NCBI RefSeq assembly: GCF_014192575.1
Contig: NZ_JACHYC010000011.1
Location: 1-64,000, forward strand
DNA from: Variovorax sp. Sphag1AA
Lineage (GTDB): Bacteria; Pseudomonadota; Gammaproteobacteria; Burkholderiales; Burkholderiaceae_C
DNA length: 64,000 nucleotides
Reading direction: 5' to 3'
Position 1 is the first letter of the stretch, and each line of letters begins with the position of its first letter. The notes beneath the pieces were generated by a model. That model searched no databases and was not told the DNA's origin. It saw only the letters and a program-made list of their open reading frames with translations. Positions 33,682 to 42,776 of the stretch are shown here, one piece after another. A program made the position numbers and the translations under genes.

Positions 33682-34674
33682 TCAGTTCGGTGGCGGCGCG
33701 ATGTTCTCTTCGCGGACCACGCGTGTCCAGCGTGCGACGTCGGTCCTGAGAAAGGCCTGTGCCTCGGCAGCACTCGTGGCCCAGGGCTCGGCTGCCTGGA
33801 GCTTCAGCGTTTGCATGATCTCGGGACGACGAAGGGTTGTCTGCACCATTTCGTTGAGCCGCGAGACGATGGCGGGCGGAAGATTCTTCGGCCCGGCCAG
33901 GGCGTACCAGGCACTCACGTCGAAATCCGGCAGCACGGTTTCGGCGACGGTCGGTATCGAGGGCATGGCAGCGAAGCGCGTGCCGGAGGTGACCGCCAGT
34001 GCCCGCACCTTGCCGCTTTCGATATGGCCGGACATGCCGGCCAGCGACGTGAAGATGACCGGGACCTCGCCCGCCATCACCGCCAGCGCTGGCGCGTTGC
34101 CGCCCTTGTAAGGCACGTGGGTTAGCTGTACGCCGCTGCGCGCCTGGAACAGCACCGCGGCGAGATGCATGCCGCTGCCGGTGCCGCCCGATCCGTAGTC
34201 TATTTTGCCGGGCTGTGCCTTGGCCTGCTGCATGAACTCTTGCACGGTCTTGAACGGGGCATCGGGGTTGGCGATGATCGCGAAGGGGCTGCGCGCCACC
34301 ATCGAGATCATGGTGAAGTCCGTCACCGCATCGAACGGCAATGACTTGTAGAGCCCGGGCGCTGCCGAATGGCCCGATGCCATCAGGAACAGCGTGTAGC
34401 CGTCGGGCTCGGCCTTCGCGACGAAGTTGGCGCCGATCGTGCCGCCGGCGCCGGGCTTGCCCTCGACGATGGCCTGTTGGCCGAAGGTCTCCGGAAACTG
34501 AGCTGCCAGAAGCCGTGCGAGCGCGTCCACCGGCCCACCCGGCGTGAATCCGTGGACGATCTTCACCGGGCGGTTGGGCCATGGCCCCGTCGGCGCGGCC
34601 TGGCCCAGCGCAGAAGCGGCACCCAGGACAAGCGCGGCGCCAAGGATCGCGCGGCGAAGAATGAAAGTGGTCAT
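33682..34674 (-). CDS. Bug-family tripartite tricarboxylate transporter receptor
   Basis: 330 residues: signal peptide (1-26), then a Bug/TctC receptor with WPNRPVKIVHGFTPGGPVDALAR, ENKPGAGG-like EGKPGAGGTIG and VPYKGGNAPALAVMAGEV. Periplasmic binding protein for carboxylates or other small organic molecules. No TctA/TctB membrane partners are in the window, as is usual for orphan Bug proteins in Burkholderiales. Its start overlaps the stop of the amidohydrolase gene (ATGA), making it the last gene of the nine-gene operon. It may sense or capture the operon substrate. Confidence 0.92.
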   Translation of the reverse strand: MTTFILRRAILGAALVLGAASALGQAAPTGPWPNRPVKIVHGFTPGGPVDALARLLAAQFPETFGQQAIVEGKPGAGGTIGANFVAKAEPDGYTLFLMASGHSAAPGLYKSLPFDAVTDFTMISMVARSPFAIIANPDAPFKTVQEFMQQAKAQPGKIDYGSGGTGSGMHLAAVLFQARSGVQLTHVPYKGGNAPALAVMAGEVPVIFTSLAGMSGHIESGKVRALAVTSGTRFAAMPSIPTVAETVLPDFDVSAWYALAGPKNLPPAIVSRLNEMVQTTLRRPEIMQTLKLQAAEPWATSAAEAQAFLRTDVARWTRVVREENIAPPPN

Positions 34675-36092
34675 AGGACGAAGTGCTCCGGTTGGGGTCC
34701 GCGTTCAACTGGAACGCAGTTGTAGCTTCCCTGCTCGAAGAGGCGCAATCGGGAAGACATCAGTTCTTCCTGCAAGCGTTCCAGGCGCTTGGCATCGAAG
34801 GTCAACTGCCCTGCCCGCTTGGCCCAGCGCCCGGCCACCATCACGTTCTCGATGTCCGAGGTCTCCGCGTACATCACCACGATGTGCGCCGCGTTGCCTC
34901 CGGGCAGCGCCGGGAAGATGTTCATCCCGCGGCAGTCGAACATCACCAGGTCCGCCTGCTTGCCTGGCGTGATCGAGCCGGTCTTGCGGTCCAGCCCGAA
35001 GGCCTTGGCACCACCCATCGTTGCCCAGTACAGCGCGTCGCGCGTGAGCGTGGAGTGCTGCGTCTTCGCGGGCCAGGCGCCTTCGTGCCAGAGGCTGCGG
35101 TTGTCCAACTCGCGTTGGTGCAGGAAGGCGTGGCGCGTCACGGCGAGCATCGAGCTGTTGAAGTACGGATCGCAGTCGGTGCCCAGCGATGGCATCGCCC
35201 CGTGCTTGACCAGGCGCCCGAGCATGGCCGGCTGCTCGTAGTTGAGCATCTCCGTGAGGTTGGTGGCCGTGATGGTGCAACCGGCATCAAGCACGATCTT
35301 CAGTTCGGTCTCGTCGAAGCAGTTGCCGTGCCCGATGTTGTGGTCCGGACCCAGCAGGCCTTCGGCGGCAAGACGCGGGTAGCCGTCCTCCACCACGCGC
35401 TTGCCCTTGCGTCCGTAGGTGTGGGCCGAGTTGATCAGGCCGAATTCGCGTGCGAGGCGGATGTCGTGCGCGGCCACGTCGTACTCGCCCCAGTCGGGGC
35501 CCAGGATCGCCATCGCCAGCGTGACCAGGCGATCGTCCGAAGCGAACCTGCCCTTGCGCAGGCGCTCGATCTCTTCGCGGGGGAAGGGCTTCTTGTGGTA
35601 CGGCACCTCGCCGGGGCGCTCGGGCGGCTTGACGGTGCCGCGCGCGAAGACGGCGCGGATGCCCGATTCCTCCAGCGCGTCGATGGCCACGTCGGTCATC
35701 TCCGCGTCGCGCAGGATGTGGCACCAATCGACGATCGTCGTGGTGCCGTTGCGCAGCTGGTTCAGCGCCCCGAGCAGGTTGCCAAGGTACACATCCCGCG
35801 GCTCGTAGTAGGTCGCCAGCTTCTTGTGCATGTTGGCGTGATAGTCGCGACTGCTCACCCAGTCGGCGCCGATACCGCGAAGCTGGAACTCCCAGGTATG
35901 GATGTGGGCATTGACCAGCCCGGGCGTGACGATGCGGCCACGCCCGTCTATTACCTCTGCATCGCCGGCGGCGAGATTCGGTCCCACCGCGACGATGCGC
36001 TCGTTCTCGACGAGGATGTCGGCGTCCTCGAAATCGCCCACGGCCGGATCCATCGACAGGATGCAGGCCTTCTTGATCAGCAGTTGAGACAT
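34671..36092 (-). CDS. Amidohydrolase (cytosine deaminase/AtzB-like superfamily), copy A1
   Basis: 473 residues from ATG 36092 (ribosome site AAGGAG). Metal-dependent TIM-barrel hydrolase: NAHIHTWEFQLRG (HxH), GTTTIVDWCH, the His in NIGHGNCFDE and the Asp in PSLGTDCDPYF are in place. Such enzymes hydrolyse C-N bonds of heterocycles or amides (8-oxoguanine, cytosine, triazine-type substrates). It is nearly identical to the 44356-45777 gene over the central 350 residues, differing mainly in the first 115 and last 20 residues. It sits in an operon with three further amidohydrolases, an ABC transporter and a Bug receptor. Exact substrate unknown. Confidence 0.88.
   Translation of the reverse strand: MSQLLIKKACILSMDPAVGDFEDADILVENERIVAVGPNLAAGDAEVIDGRGRIVTPGLVNAHIHTWEFQLRGIGADWVSSRDYHANMHKKLATYYEPRDVYLGNLLGALNQLRNGTTTIVDWCHILRDAEMTDVAIDALEESGIRAVFARGTVKPPERPGEVPYHKKPFPREEIERLRKGRFASDDRLVTLAMAILGPDWGEYDVAAHDIRLAREFGLINSAHTYGRKGKRVVEDGYPRLAAEGLLGPDHNIGHGNCFDETELKIVLDAGCTITATNLTEMLNYEQPAMLGRLVKHGAMPSLGTDCDPYFNSSMLAVTRHAFLHQRELDNRSLWHEGAWPAKTQHSTLTRDALYWATMGGAKAFGLDRKTGSITPGKQADLVMFDCRGMNIFPALPGGNAAHIVVMYAETSDIENVMVAGRWAKRAGQLTFDAKRLERLQEELMSSRLRLFEQGSYNCVPVERGPQPEHFVL
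34730..35795. repeat. Direct repeat copy 1 (within amidohydrolase A1)
   Basis: About 1.07 kb almost identical to 44415-45480 in the same orientation; only scattered single-base differences were seen by eye. Identity breaks down for roughly 80 bp at 35796-35875 and then partly resumes. The copies are 9.7 kb apart and flank the ABC transporter genes. Confidence 0.9.
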
Positions 36093-36111
36093 GAAGCTCC
36101 TTGGATTCGAG

Positions 36112-37446
36112 TCAGGAAAAGAGTCGCTCGCGCATGCGCCGAGTCGCGGCCACCGCATCGCTTCTCGCGACATCCAGCAGGTGGCCCTCGCGCTTGCGCA
36201 CGCGGCCTCCCACGATCACCGTGTCGACATCGGCCGTCGTGCTCTGCAGCACCACATGGGCGGCCGGATCGCCCAGCGACGGGCTGTAGGCGCCCGGGCG
36301 CAGCAGGATCACGTCGGCGATGCACCCGGGCGCGATGCGGCCGAGCTGATCGCCGAGCCCGACGGCGCGCGCCGCATTGACAGTCACGTACTCCAACAGG
36401 TGCCGCGGCTGGATGAAGGGCACACCCGGATAGCGCGTAAGCGGCCAGCGGCCCGCCGCGCGTTCCGCTTCGGCCTCCTCGTTGCGAATCAGCCAGAACG
36501 TGAGTCGCATCTGTGAGAACAGATCCAGAGCGACACGAGACGGCACGTCGATGCCCAGGCTCGGCGTGACGCCCGCGCGATGCGCCCGCGCCATCACGCG
36601 CGTCGACCGGCCATCGCCGACTTCGCTCTCCGGTGTGAAGGAAATGCCGCAGCCATGCGATGCGAGCAACGCCAACTCCGCGTCGAGCGCGGGGTTGCAG
36701 TGCACCGGTAGCAGGTCCGGCCCCAGCAAGCCCGCTGCCTCGAGCTGGTGCACCTGACCCGCCACGTTCTGATGAAAGCTCATCGGCAGGCCGAGCTCGC
36801 GCGCGATGCGCGCCTCCACCTCGAACATCTCAAGCCCCGTGTACTCCAGCGACCCCAGTGCCATACCCAGCCGCACGAGCGCATCGGGTGATGCATCCAT
36901 GTCGGCCCCAAGGCTACGCACCTGCGCGAGGCGCCATGCGTGGTCCGCTTCGAGCGTCTGCAGGTTGCCGAGCATGCCGTAGCAGAACAGCACGCGCTGA
37001 CCGGTCTTGCGGTGTGCATCGATCGACCGCGCCGCATGCGCCTGCGACATCACGTTGTGGCAGAAGTCGAGCACCGTGGTGATGCCGTTGTCCAGCATCT
37101 CGACGCCGGTCGCGAACGCCGCGTCGTGCATGTCTTCCGCCGACAGCTTCTCGCGCAGGGAGAAGATATGCTGGTGGTAGTCGGCCATGCCCCACATGGC
37201 AGCGCCGAGTCCCTTGAGCGGGCCTTGCCACATGTGGGTATGGGTGTCGATCAGGCCGGGCAGCGCGAGCATGCCGTGTGCGTCGATCACTTCATCACCC
37301 GGCCTCGCGGCGAGCGACTTGCCGACGGCGGTGATTCGGCCCGCTTCGATGCGAAGGTCGCCATCTGTGATGTCGCCGAGGACCGAATCCATAGTCAGCA
37401 GCGTCGCGCCGCGCAACAACAATCCCGGCGTCGAAGACTTCGTCAT
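36112..37446 (-). CDS. Amidohydrolase (cytosine deaminase-like), copy B1
   Basis: 444 residues from ATG 37446, overlapping the stop of the ATPase gene (ATGA). Motifs: DTHTHMWQGPLKGLG (HxH), GITTVLDFCHN, LPMSFHQN (His), DLLPVHCNPALDAE and PSLGIDVPSRVALDLF (Asp). It is homologous to the 41372-42733 protein along its whole length, but clearly diverged from it, unlike the A pair. A metal-dependent hydrolase of an N-containing compound. The next gene, A1, is 19 bp downstream. Confidence 0.87.
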   Translation of the reverse strand: MTKSSTPGLLLRGATLLTMDSVLGDITDGDLRIEAGRITAVGKSLAARPGDEVIDAHGMLALPGLIDTHTHMWQGPLKGLGAAMWGMADYHQHIFSLREKLSAEDMHDAAFATGVEMLDNGITTVLDFCHNVMSQAHAARSIDAHRKTGQRVLFCYGMLGNLQTLEADHAWRLAQVRSLGADMDASPDALVRLGMALGSLEYTGLEMFEVEARIARELGLPMSFHQNVAGQVHQLEAAGLLGPDLLPVHCNPALDAELALLASHGCGISFTPESEVGDGRSTRVMARAHRAGVTPSLGIDVPSRVALDLFSQMRLTFWLIRNEEAEAERAAGRWPLTRYPGVPFIQPRHLLEYVTVNAARAVGLGDQLGRIAPGCIADVILLRPGAYSPSLGDPAAHVVLQSTTADVDTVIVGGRVRKREGHLLDVARSDAVAATRRMRERLFS

Positions 37447-38474
37447 GCGATCACCTCTTCTTCGCGTGTCTGGTTCGGAGCGCCGGCGGCCACCGCCGTC
37501 AGTCGCAGGCAAGCAGCCTGCACGCCGTCGCCGGAGTCTTCGAGCTGAGGCATCCGCGCGCGACAACCCGTATCGGCCCACACGCAACGCGTGTTGAATG
37601 CGCATCCCGGCGGCGGTGCAAGCGGGCTGGGCAGTTCTGCGCGGATCGCCTGACGGCGCTCCCTGCTGCGTATTGCCTGCACCTCAGGGTCCGCGACCAG
37701 CGTCGAGGCCATCAGCATGCGTGTGTATGGATGGCTCGACCGCTCGTGCACCACGTTCGCGGGACCGACCTCGACAAGTCGGCCGAGGTAGAGCACACCG
37801 ATCCGATGGCTGACGTGACGAACCACGTCCAGGTTGTGCGCGATGAACAGATAGGACAAGCCGAACTCGCGCTGCAGATCCACCAGCAGGTTGATCACCT
37901 GTGCCTGCGTGCTCACATCCAGCGCACTGACGGGTTCATCGCACACGATGAGTCGCGGCTGCACGGCCAGGGCACGTGCGATCGCGACGCGTTGCCTCTG
38001 CCCGCCCGAAAGCTCGTGCGGATAGCGGCCCGCCTGGTATGACGCCAGGCCGACGTTGTCGATCAGCTGCGCGATCTCCCGCGCGCGCTGGCGTGCCGGC
38101 ATCGGCCGATGCCGGTCGATCGCCTGGCCGAGTGTCGTCGCGACCGTCTGGCGCGGGTTGAGTGAGGAGATCGGGTCCTGGAAAACAACCTGCACGTCGC
38201 GGCGGAAAGCCAGCGGCGTGGCGCGGCCGAACGCGGTGACCTCCTGCCCGTCGAACACGATCCGGCCCGCCGAGGGTTGCACCAGCCGCAGGATCGCGCG
38301 GCCGATGGTGCTTTTGCCTGAGCCCGACTCGCCGACAAGGCCGAAGGTCTTGCCGCGCTCGATCGTGAAGCTCACATCGCGCACGGCCGACAGCGTGCGG
38401 CTGCCGAACAGGCCGTCGCGCAGCCGGAAATCGACCGAGAGATGCTCCACCGAGAGCAAGGGCTGGTCGTTCAT
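37443..38474 (-). CDS. Dipeptide-type ABC transporter ATP-binding protein (DppF/OppF)
   Basis: 343 residues with Walker A GESGSGKST, Q-loop QVVFQDPISSLNPR, signature LSGGQRQRVAIARAL, Walker B LIVCDEPVSALDV, and the C-terminal oligopeptide-transporter Cys cluster (GCAFNTRC, then C-x5-P). It powers import through the Dpp-type permeases encoded just upstream. Start and stop overlap both neighbours by four bases, showing tight coupling in the operon. Confidence 0.93.
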   Translation of the reverse strand: MNDQPLLSVEHLSVDFRLRDGLFGSRTLSAVRDVSFTIERGKTFGLVGESGSGKSTIGRAILRLVQPSAGRIVFDGQEVTAFGRATPLAFRRDVQVVFQDPISSLNPRQTVATTLGQAIDRHRPMPARQRAREIAQLIDNVGLASYQAGRYPHELSGGQRQRVAIARALAVQPRLIVCDEPVSALDVSTQAQVINLLVDLQREFGLSYLFIAHNLDVVRHVSHRIGVLYLGRLVEVGPANVVHERSSHPYTRMLMASTLVADPEVQAIRSRERRQAIRAELPSPLAPPPGCAFNTRCVWADTGCRARMPQLEDSGDGVQAACLRLTAVAAGAPNQTREEEVIA

Positions 38475-40411
38475 GCATGCACCTCGCGAAGTTCATCGAT
38501 CCGGATGCAGCGCACGCCATCGGCGAGCGGCACGGGCCCGACCGAGCAGGCGGCGGTCGCATGCGTGCATCGCGGATGGAAGCGGCAGCCGTGCGGCCAT
38601 GCCCACGCGGGCGGTACGCGTCCGGCGATAGTGGACAAGGCGCCCTCCCCGGCTTCGCCGCGCGGCATCGCATGCAGGAGCGCAGCGGTGTAGGGATGAC
38701 GTGGCGCGGAGAGCGTGTCCCGCACCGGGCCTTCCTCGACGATCTGGCCGGCATACATCACCGCCACCCGGTCGCAGAGATCGGCCACCACGCCGAGGTC
38801 GTGCGTGATGAGCAGGATCGACATCCCCAGCCGCTCGCGAAGCTCAGCCAGCAGATCGAGGACCTGCGCCTGGATCGTCACGTCCAAGGCTGTCGTTGGC
38901 TCATCAGCGATCAGCAGTTCGGGATCGCAGGCGAGCGCTCCGGCGATCACCACGCGCTGCGCCATGCCGCCGGAGAACTGGTGCGGAAAGTCCTGCATTC
39001 GCCGTGTCGCGTCGGGCACACCGACGAGCGTCAGCAGCTCCACCGCCCTCGCGCGCGCTTGCGTATGACTCAGGCTGCGATGCGCGCGGATGATGTCGCA
39101 GAGCTGCACGCCGATCGTGTGGACCGGCGACAGCGCCGCGTTCGGGTCCTGGAACACCATGCCGATGCGCCCACCACGGATGTGCCTCAGCGCCTCGTCA
39201 CCCAGTCCGACGAGTTCGGTGTCGCCGAGCCGTACCGAACCCGCCGCAATATGGGCGCCGGCCGGGAGCAGGTCGAGGATGGCGTTCGCAGTCATCGACT
39301 TGCCGCAGCCCGATTCGCCGACCAGGCCCAGCACCTCCCCGCGCCTGAGGTGCAGAGAAATCCCACTGACCAGTTCGGATTCGGTGCCCTGGGCGCCTGC
39401 TCGCACGGTCAGCCCGCGAACAACGAGCAGCGCATCCGGCGGTGTCGCTCGGGGCGCATCCATCGCTGCATCCGCGATCCCGGATGCAGCGATGACCGGC
39501 GATGGCGCCTTGCGCGTCGGGCCGCCCGGCAGCATCGCATCGCGCAGGGCATCACCCAGCAGGTTGAACGACAGCACGGTCAGCGTGATCGCCACGCCGG
39601 GCACCAAGGGCAGCAGCGGCTGTTCGCTCTGGAACTGGCGGGCCGTCTCCAGCATCGCGCCCCAGCTGATCTGCGTGCTCTCCGCACCGACGCCGAGGAA
39701 GCTGAGCATGGCTTCGATCAGCAGAGCGGTGCCCAGCGAGATCGATGCCTGCACGATCAGCGGGCCGGAGATGTTCGGCAGGATCTGCCGCAGCATGATC
39801 GCGCCAGGGCGAAGGCCGAGCACGCGCGCCGCATCCACGTACAGCCGCTCACGCTCGGCGAGGACCACCGCACGCGTGATGCGCATGAAGCTCACCGCGA
39901 AGATCAGACCTACCGCGAGCATTGCATTGCCCAGGCCCTTGCCCAGCACGCTGATCAGCGCGAGCGCGAGCAGCACCGCCGGGATCGACTGCATCACATC
40001 GGCCAACCGCATCGCGATGCGGTCGAGCCAGCCGCCGACATAGCCCGCCAGTAGGCCCAGGCTCACGCCCAGCAGCACGCCGATGCTCACGCTCTGTAGC
40101 GATGCCTGCAGCGCGGTGCGCGCGCCGAAGATGACGCGGGAGAGCATGTCCCGACCCAGGTCGTCGGTGCCGAGCCAGAAGGCAGCGCCGGGCGGCTCCA
40201 GCCGATGGCGAAGGCTGGGCGTGAAGGGGTCGTAGGGCGCGAGCCATGGTGCGCCGATCGCGCAGATCACCACCAGCAGCAGGAACGCGGCCGGCAGCAG
40301 TGCGAAGGGTTGCGACAGCAGGCGCCAGCGCGATCGGCGCGGCGCGCGGGCGTTGTCGTCGTTGGCAGCCTGCACGGGCGCAAGACTGGGCAGCGCGGCG
40401 GCGTCACTCAT
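38471..40411 (-). CDS. Fused dipeptide-type permease + ATP-binding protein (DppC-DppD fusion)
   Basis: 646 residues from ATG 40411; the frame extends upstream, but that part overlaps dppB and has no family similarity. Residues about 1-300 are a DppC permease (YDPFTPSLRHRLEPP, WLGTDDLGRDMLSR and the EAMLSFLG region). After a short linker (KAPSPVIAASGIADA), residues 335-646 are a DppD ATPase: GLVGESGCGKS, VFQDPNAALSPVHT, QFSGGMAQRVVIAGAL, LLIADEPTTALDV and the C-terminal C-R-F-H-P-R-C. The usual systems have two separate genes. The fusion fixes permease and ATPase one-to-one. Confidence 0.92.
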   Translation of the reverse strand: MSDAAALPSLAPVQAANDDNARAPRRSRWRLLSQPFALLPAAFLLLVVICAIGAPWLAPYDPFTPSLRHRLEPPGAAFWLGTDDLGRDMLSRVIFGARTALQASLQSVSIGVLLGVSLGLLAGYVGGWLDRIAMRLADVMQSIPAVLLALALISVLGKGLGNAMLAVGLIFAVSFMRITRAVVLAERERLYVDAARVLGLRPGAIMLRQILPNISGPLIVQASISLGTALLIEAMLSFLGVGAESTQISWGAMLETARQFQSEQPLLPLVPGVAITLTVLSFNLLGDALRDAMLPGGPTRKAPSPVIAASGIADAAMDAPRATPPDALLVVRGLTVRAGAQGTESELVSGISLHLRRGEVLGLVGESGCGKSMTANAILDLLPAGAHIAAGSVRLGDTELVGLGDEALRHIRGGRIGMVFQDPNAALSPVHTIGVQLCDIIRAHRSLSHTQARARAVELLTLVGVPDATRRMQDFPHQFSGGMAQRVVIAGALACDPELLIADEPTTALDVTIQAQVLDLLAELRERLGMSILLITHDLGVVADLCDRVAVMYAGQIVEEGPVRDTLSAPRHPYTAALLHAMPRGEAGEGALSTIAGRVPPAWAWPHGCRFHPRCTHATAACSVGPVPLADGVRCIRIDELREVHA

Positions 40412-40427
40412 CGCGTCGTCCCCCGAC

Positions 40428-41372
40428 TCAGTGGGCGCGGACCTTGGGATTGACCAGCCCATAGCCGATGTCCGTGACCAGATTGACGACCAGCACGATG
40501 GTCGCGACGACGACCACTGTCCCTTGCAAAACCGGGAAGTCACCGCGCACCACGCTGTCGATCAAGAGCGTGCCGAGCGCGGGAATGGCGAAGATGCGCT
40601 CCACCGCGACACTCGCGCCGACCAGCACCGACATCTGGATCGCCATCACGCTGAGCACAGGGCCCAATGCGTTGCGGATCCCGTAGCGCGCGATGATCAG
40701 CCGCGGCGGCAGCCCGCGCGCGCGCAGGGCATGCACGTAGGACGAATGAAGCACGTCGATCATCGCGCTGCGCGTCTGACGCGCGAGTACAGATGCGGTG
40801 TGCACCGACAACGCGACGGCAGGAAGGACCAGGCCCCGTGCCCACTCCAGCGGGTCCTGAGAGAACGGTGTGTAGCCCACGACCTGGAACCATTGCAGCT
40901 CGACGGCGAAGGCCAGCGACAGCAGCAGCGCCAGCCAGATGCTCGGCACGGCCAGGCCGAGCGAGACGATGACGGACAGCAGCCGGTCGGCCCAGGAACC
41001 ATGTCGGACCGCCGCCCAGATGCCGAGAGGAATGCCCATGAGGAGCGCGAGCAGCATGCCCGCCAGCGCCAGGCACAGCGTCACGCTCACCCCGTCGATC
41101 AGCGTCGGCGCCACCGGCAGCGCGGTGTAGAGCGATGCACCGAGATCGCCGCGCAGCGCAGCACCGATCCAGTGGAAGAACTGCTGCGCCAGCGGCAGGT
41201 CGAGCCCGAGCTTGTGCGCGTACTCGGCGCGATCCGCTGCAGACGCACCCGGACCGAGGATCTGCGTCACCGGGTCGGTGGACGTCAGCCGGGTGAGCAG
41301 GAAGGTGAACAGCGACACCGCAAGCAGGATCGGCGCCACCGACAGCAGGCGGGAGACGACGAGCTTCTTCAT
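40428..41372 (-). CDS. Dipeptide-type ABC transporter permease (DppB)
   Basis: 314 residues, six TM helices, N terminus RLLSVAPILLAVSLFTFLL, the characteristic LDLPLAQQFFHWIGAALRGDLG and the EAA-like loop ALRARGLPPRLIIARYGIRNAL. It forms the channel with the DppC half of the next gene. ATG 41372 overlaps the stop of the preceding amidohydrolase by one base (TGATG); a GTG directly before it is the alternative start. Confidence 0.92.
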   Translation of the reverse strand: MKKLVVSRLLSVAPILLAVSLFTFLLTRLTSTDPVTQILGPGASAADRAEYAHKLGLDLPLAQQFFHWIGAALRGDLGASLYTALPVAPTLIDGVSVTLCLALAGMLLALLMGIPLGIWAAVRHGSWADRLLSVIVSLGLAVPSIWLALLLSLAFAVELQWFQVVGYTPFSQDPLEWARGLVLPAVALSVHTASVLARQTRSAMIDVLHSSYVHALRARGLPPRLIIARYGIRNALGPVLSVMAIQMSVLVGASVAVERIFAIPALGTLLIDSVVRGDFPVLQGTVVVVATIVLVVNLVTDIGYGLVNPKVRAH

Positions 41373-42733
41373 CACGCGTGCGCCGCGTCGTGCGGCTTGA
41401 TCGAGAGAACGCGCTCGCGCACGCGGTGAATCGCGCCGGTTGCGTCGGCACGCGTCAAGCCCGTCAACCGTCCGGCACGCTTGCGGACTTCGCCGTTCAC
41501 GATCACGGTGTCGACATCGGCCGGCGTGCTTTGAAGCGCGACATGCGCCGCAGGGTCGCCCAGCGACATGCTGTAGGGCCCGGTCGACAGCAGTACGAGG
41601 TCGGCCAGGTAGCCCGGCGCGATGCGTCCCAGTTCGTCGCCGCGGCCCACCGCGCGTGCCGCATTCACGGTGACGTACTCCAGCATGTGCCGTGGCTGGA
41701 TGTGCGGCGTGCCTGGTCGCCGCGCAAGCGGCCAGCGTCCGGTGATGCGCTCGGCCAGCGCTTCTTCCGCACGCATGACATGGAAGGTCAGGCGCATCTG
41801 GCCAAACAGGTCAAGGGCGACGCGCGAAGGGATGTCCACCCCCAGGCTCGGCGTGACGCCCGCGCGATGCGCGCGCCCGATGATGTTCATCGCGCGGCCG
41901 CCGCCGAACTCGCCTTCGACGGTGAAGGAAATGCCTGCACCGCACGCGGCAAGCATCTCGAGTTCATCGTCGGCCGCAAGATTCGCATGCACCGGCACCA
42001 GGTCGCTACCCAGCAATCCCGCCTCGCCCAACTGGCGGATCTGCGCGGGCGGGTTCTGGTGGAAGGACATTGGCAGGCCCAGCCTGCGGCCGAGCTCGAT
42101 CTCGGTCTTCACCAGTTCCATGCCGGAGTACTCCAGCGAACCGACCGCCAGGCCGAGCCGCACGAGTCCGTCGGGGTCGCTCCTCAGTTCGCTTGCCAGT
42201 TCGCGCACCTGCGCGAGTCGCCACGGATGGTCGGCCGCGAGGCTCTTGAATTCGCCCAGCATGCCGTAGGCGAAGAGCACGCGCTGGCCCGTCCTACGGT
42301 GGCCCGCGATCGACTGCTCCGCGTGGGCGGGCGTCATCGTGTTGTGGCAGAAGTCCAGCACGGTCGTGATGCCGCTGTCCAGCATCTCGGTGCCCGCGGC
42401 GAAGCAGGCATCGTGCATGTCTTCCGCGCCGAATTTCTCGCGCAGCGGGAATACGTGCTTCTGGTAGTCGGGCGTACCCCACAGCCCTGCACCGAGGCCC
42501 TTGAGCGGGCCCTGCCACATGTGGGTGTGGGTGTCGATCAGCCCGGGGATGAGGATCATGCCGCTGCCGTCGATCCGCTCGGCTTCAGGCGGTGCCGCGA
42601 GCGCCGCGCCGACCTGAGTGATGCGCGTGCCTTCGACAAGGACATCGGCTTTTTCGAGATCGCCGAGGGCGGGGTCCATGGTGAGCACCATGGCGTTCTG
42701 GATCAGCAGGGCGCGCGGACGGACGTGGGTCAA
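41372..42733 (-). CDS. Amidohydrolase (cytosine deaminase-like), copy B2
   Basis: 453 residues. DTHTHMWQGPLKGLG (HxH), GITTVLDFCHNTM, LPMSFHQN, LVPVHANLAADDE and PSLGVDIPSRVALDLF carry the metal and catalytic residues. Paralogue of 36112-37446 with the same motif spacing but many substitutions. It is located between the substrate-binding protein and the permease genes, so it clearly belongs to the uptake system. It presumably hydrolyses the imported compound or a later intermediate. Confidence 0.87.
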   Translation of the reverse strand: MTHVRPRALLIQNAMVLTMDPALGDLEKADVLVEGTRITQVGAALAAPPEAERIDGSGMILIPGLIDTHTHMWQGPLKGLGAGLWGTPDYQKHVFPLREKFGAEDMHDACFAAGTEMLDSGITTVLDFCHNTMTPAHAEQSIAGHRRTGQRVLFAYGMLGEFKSLAADHPWRLAQVRELASELRSDPDGLVRLGLAVGSLEYSGMELVKTEIELGRRLGLPMSFHQNPPAQIRQLGEAGLLGSDLVPVHANLAADDELEMLAACGAGISFTVEGEFGGGRAMNIIGRAHRAGVTPSLGVDIPSRVALDLFGQMRLTFHVMRAEEALAERITGRWPLARRPGTPHIQPRHMLEYVTVNAARAVGRGDELGRIAPGYLADLVLLSTGPYSMSLGDPAAHVALQSTPADVDTVIVNGEVRKRAGRLTGLTRADATGAIHRVRERVLSIKPHDAAHA

Positions 42734-42776
42734 GGGAACCTCCGTGGGAATGACTCGTTGAAGAACGTCGCCCGGC

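Noticed and set aside
34683..36380. 565-residue plus-strand open frame, and the similar 525- and 536-residue frames at 38477 and 43047
   Set aside because: Antisense shadows of the amidohydrolase, permease-ATPase and binding-protein genes; no family motifs and no ribosome sites.
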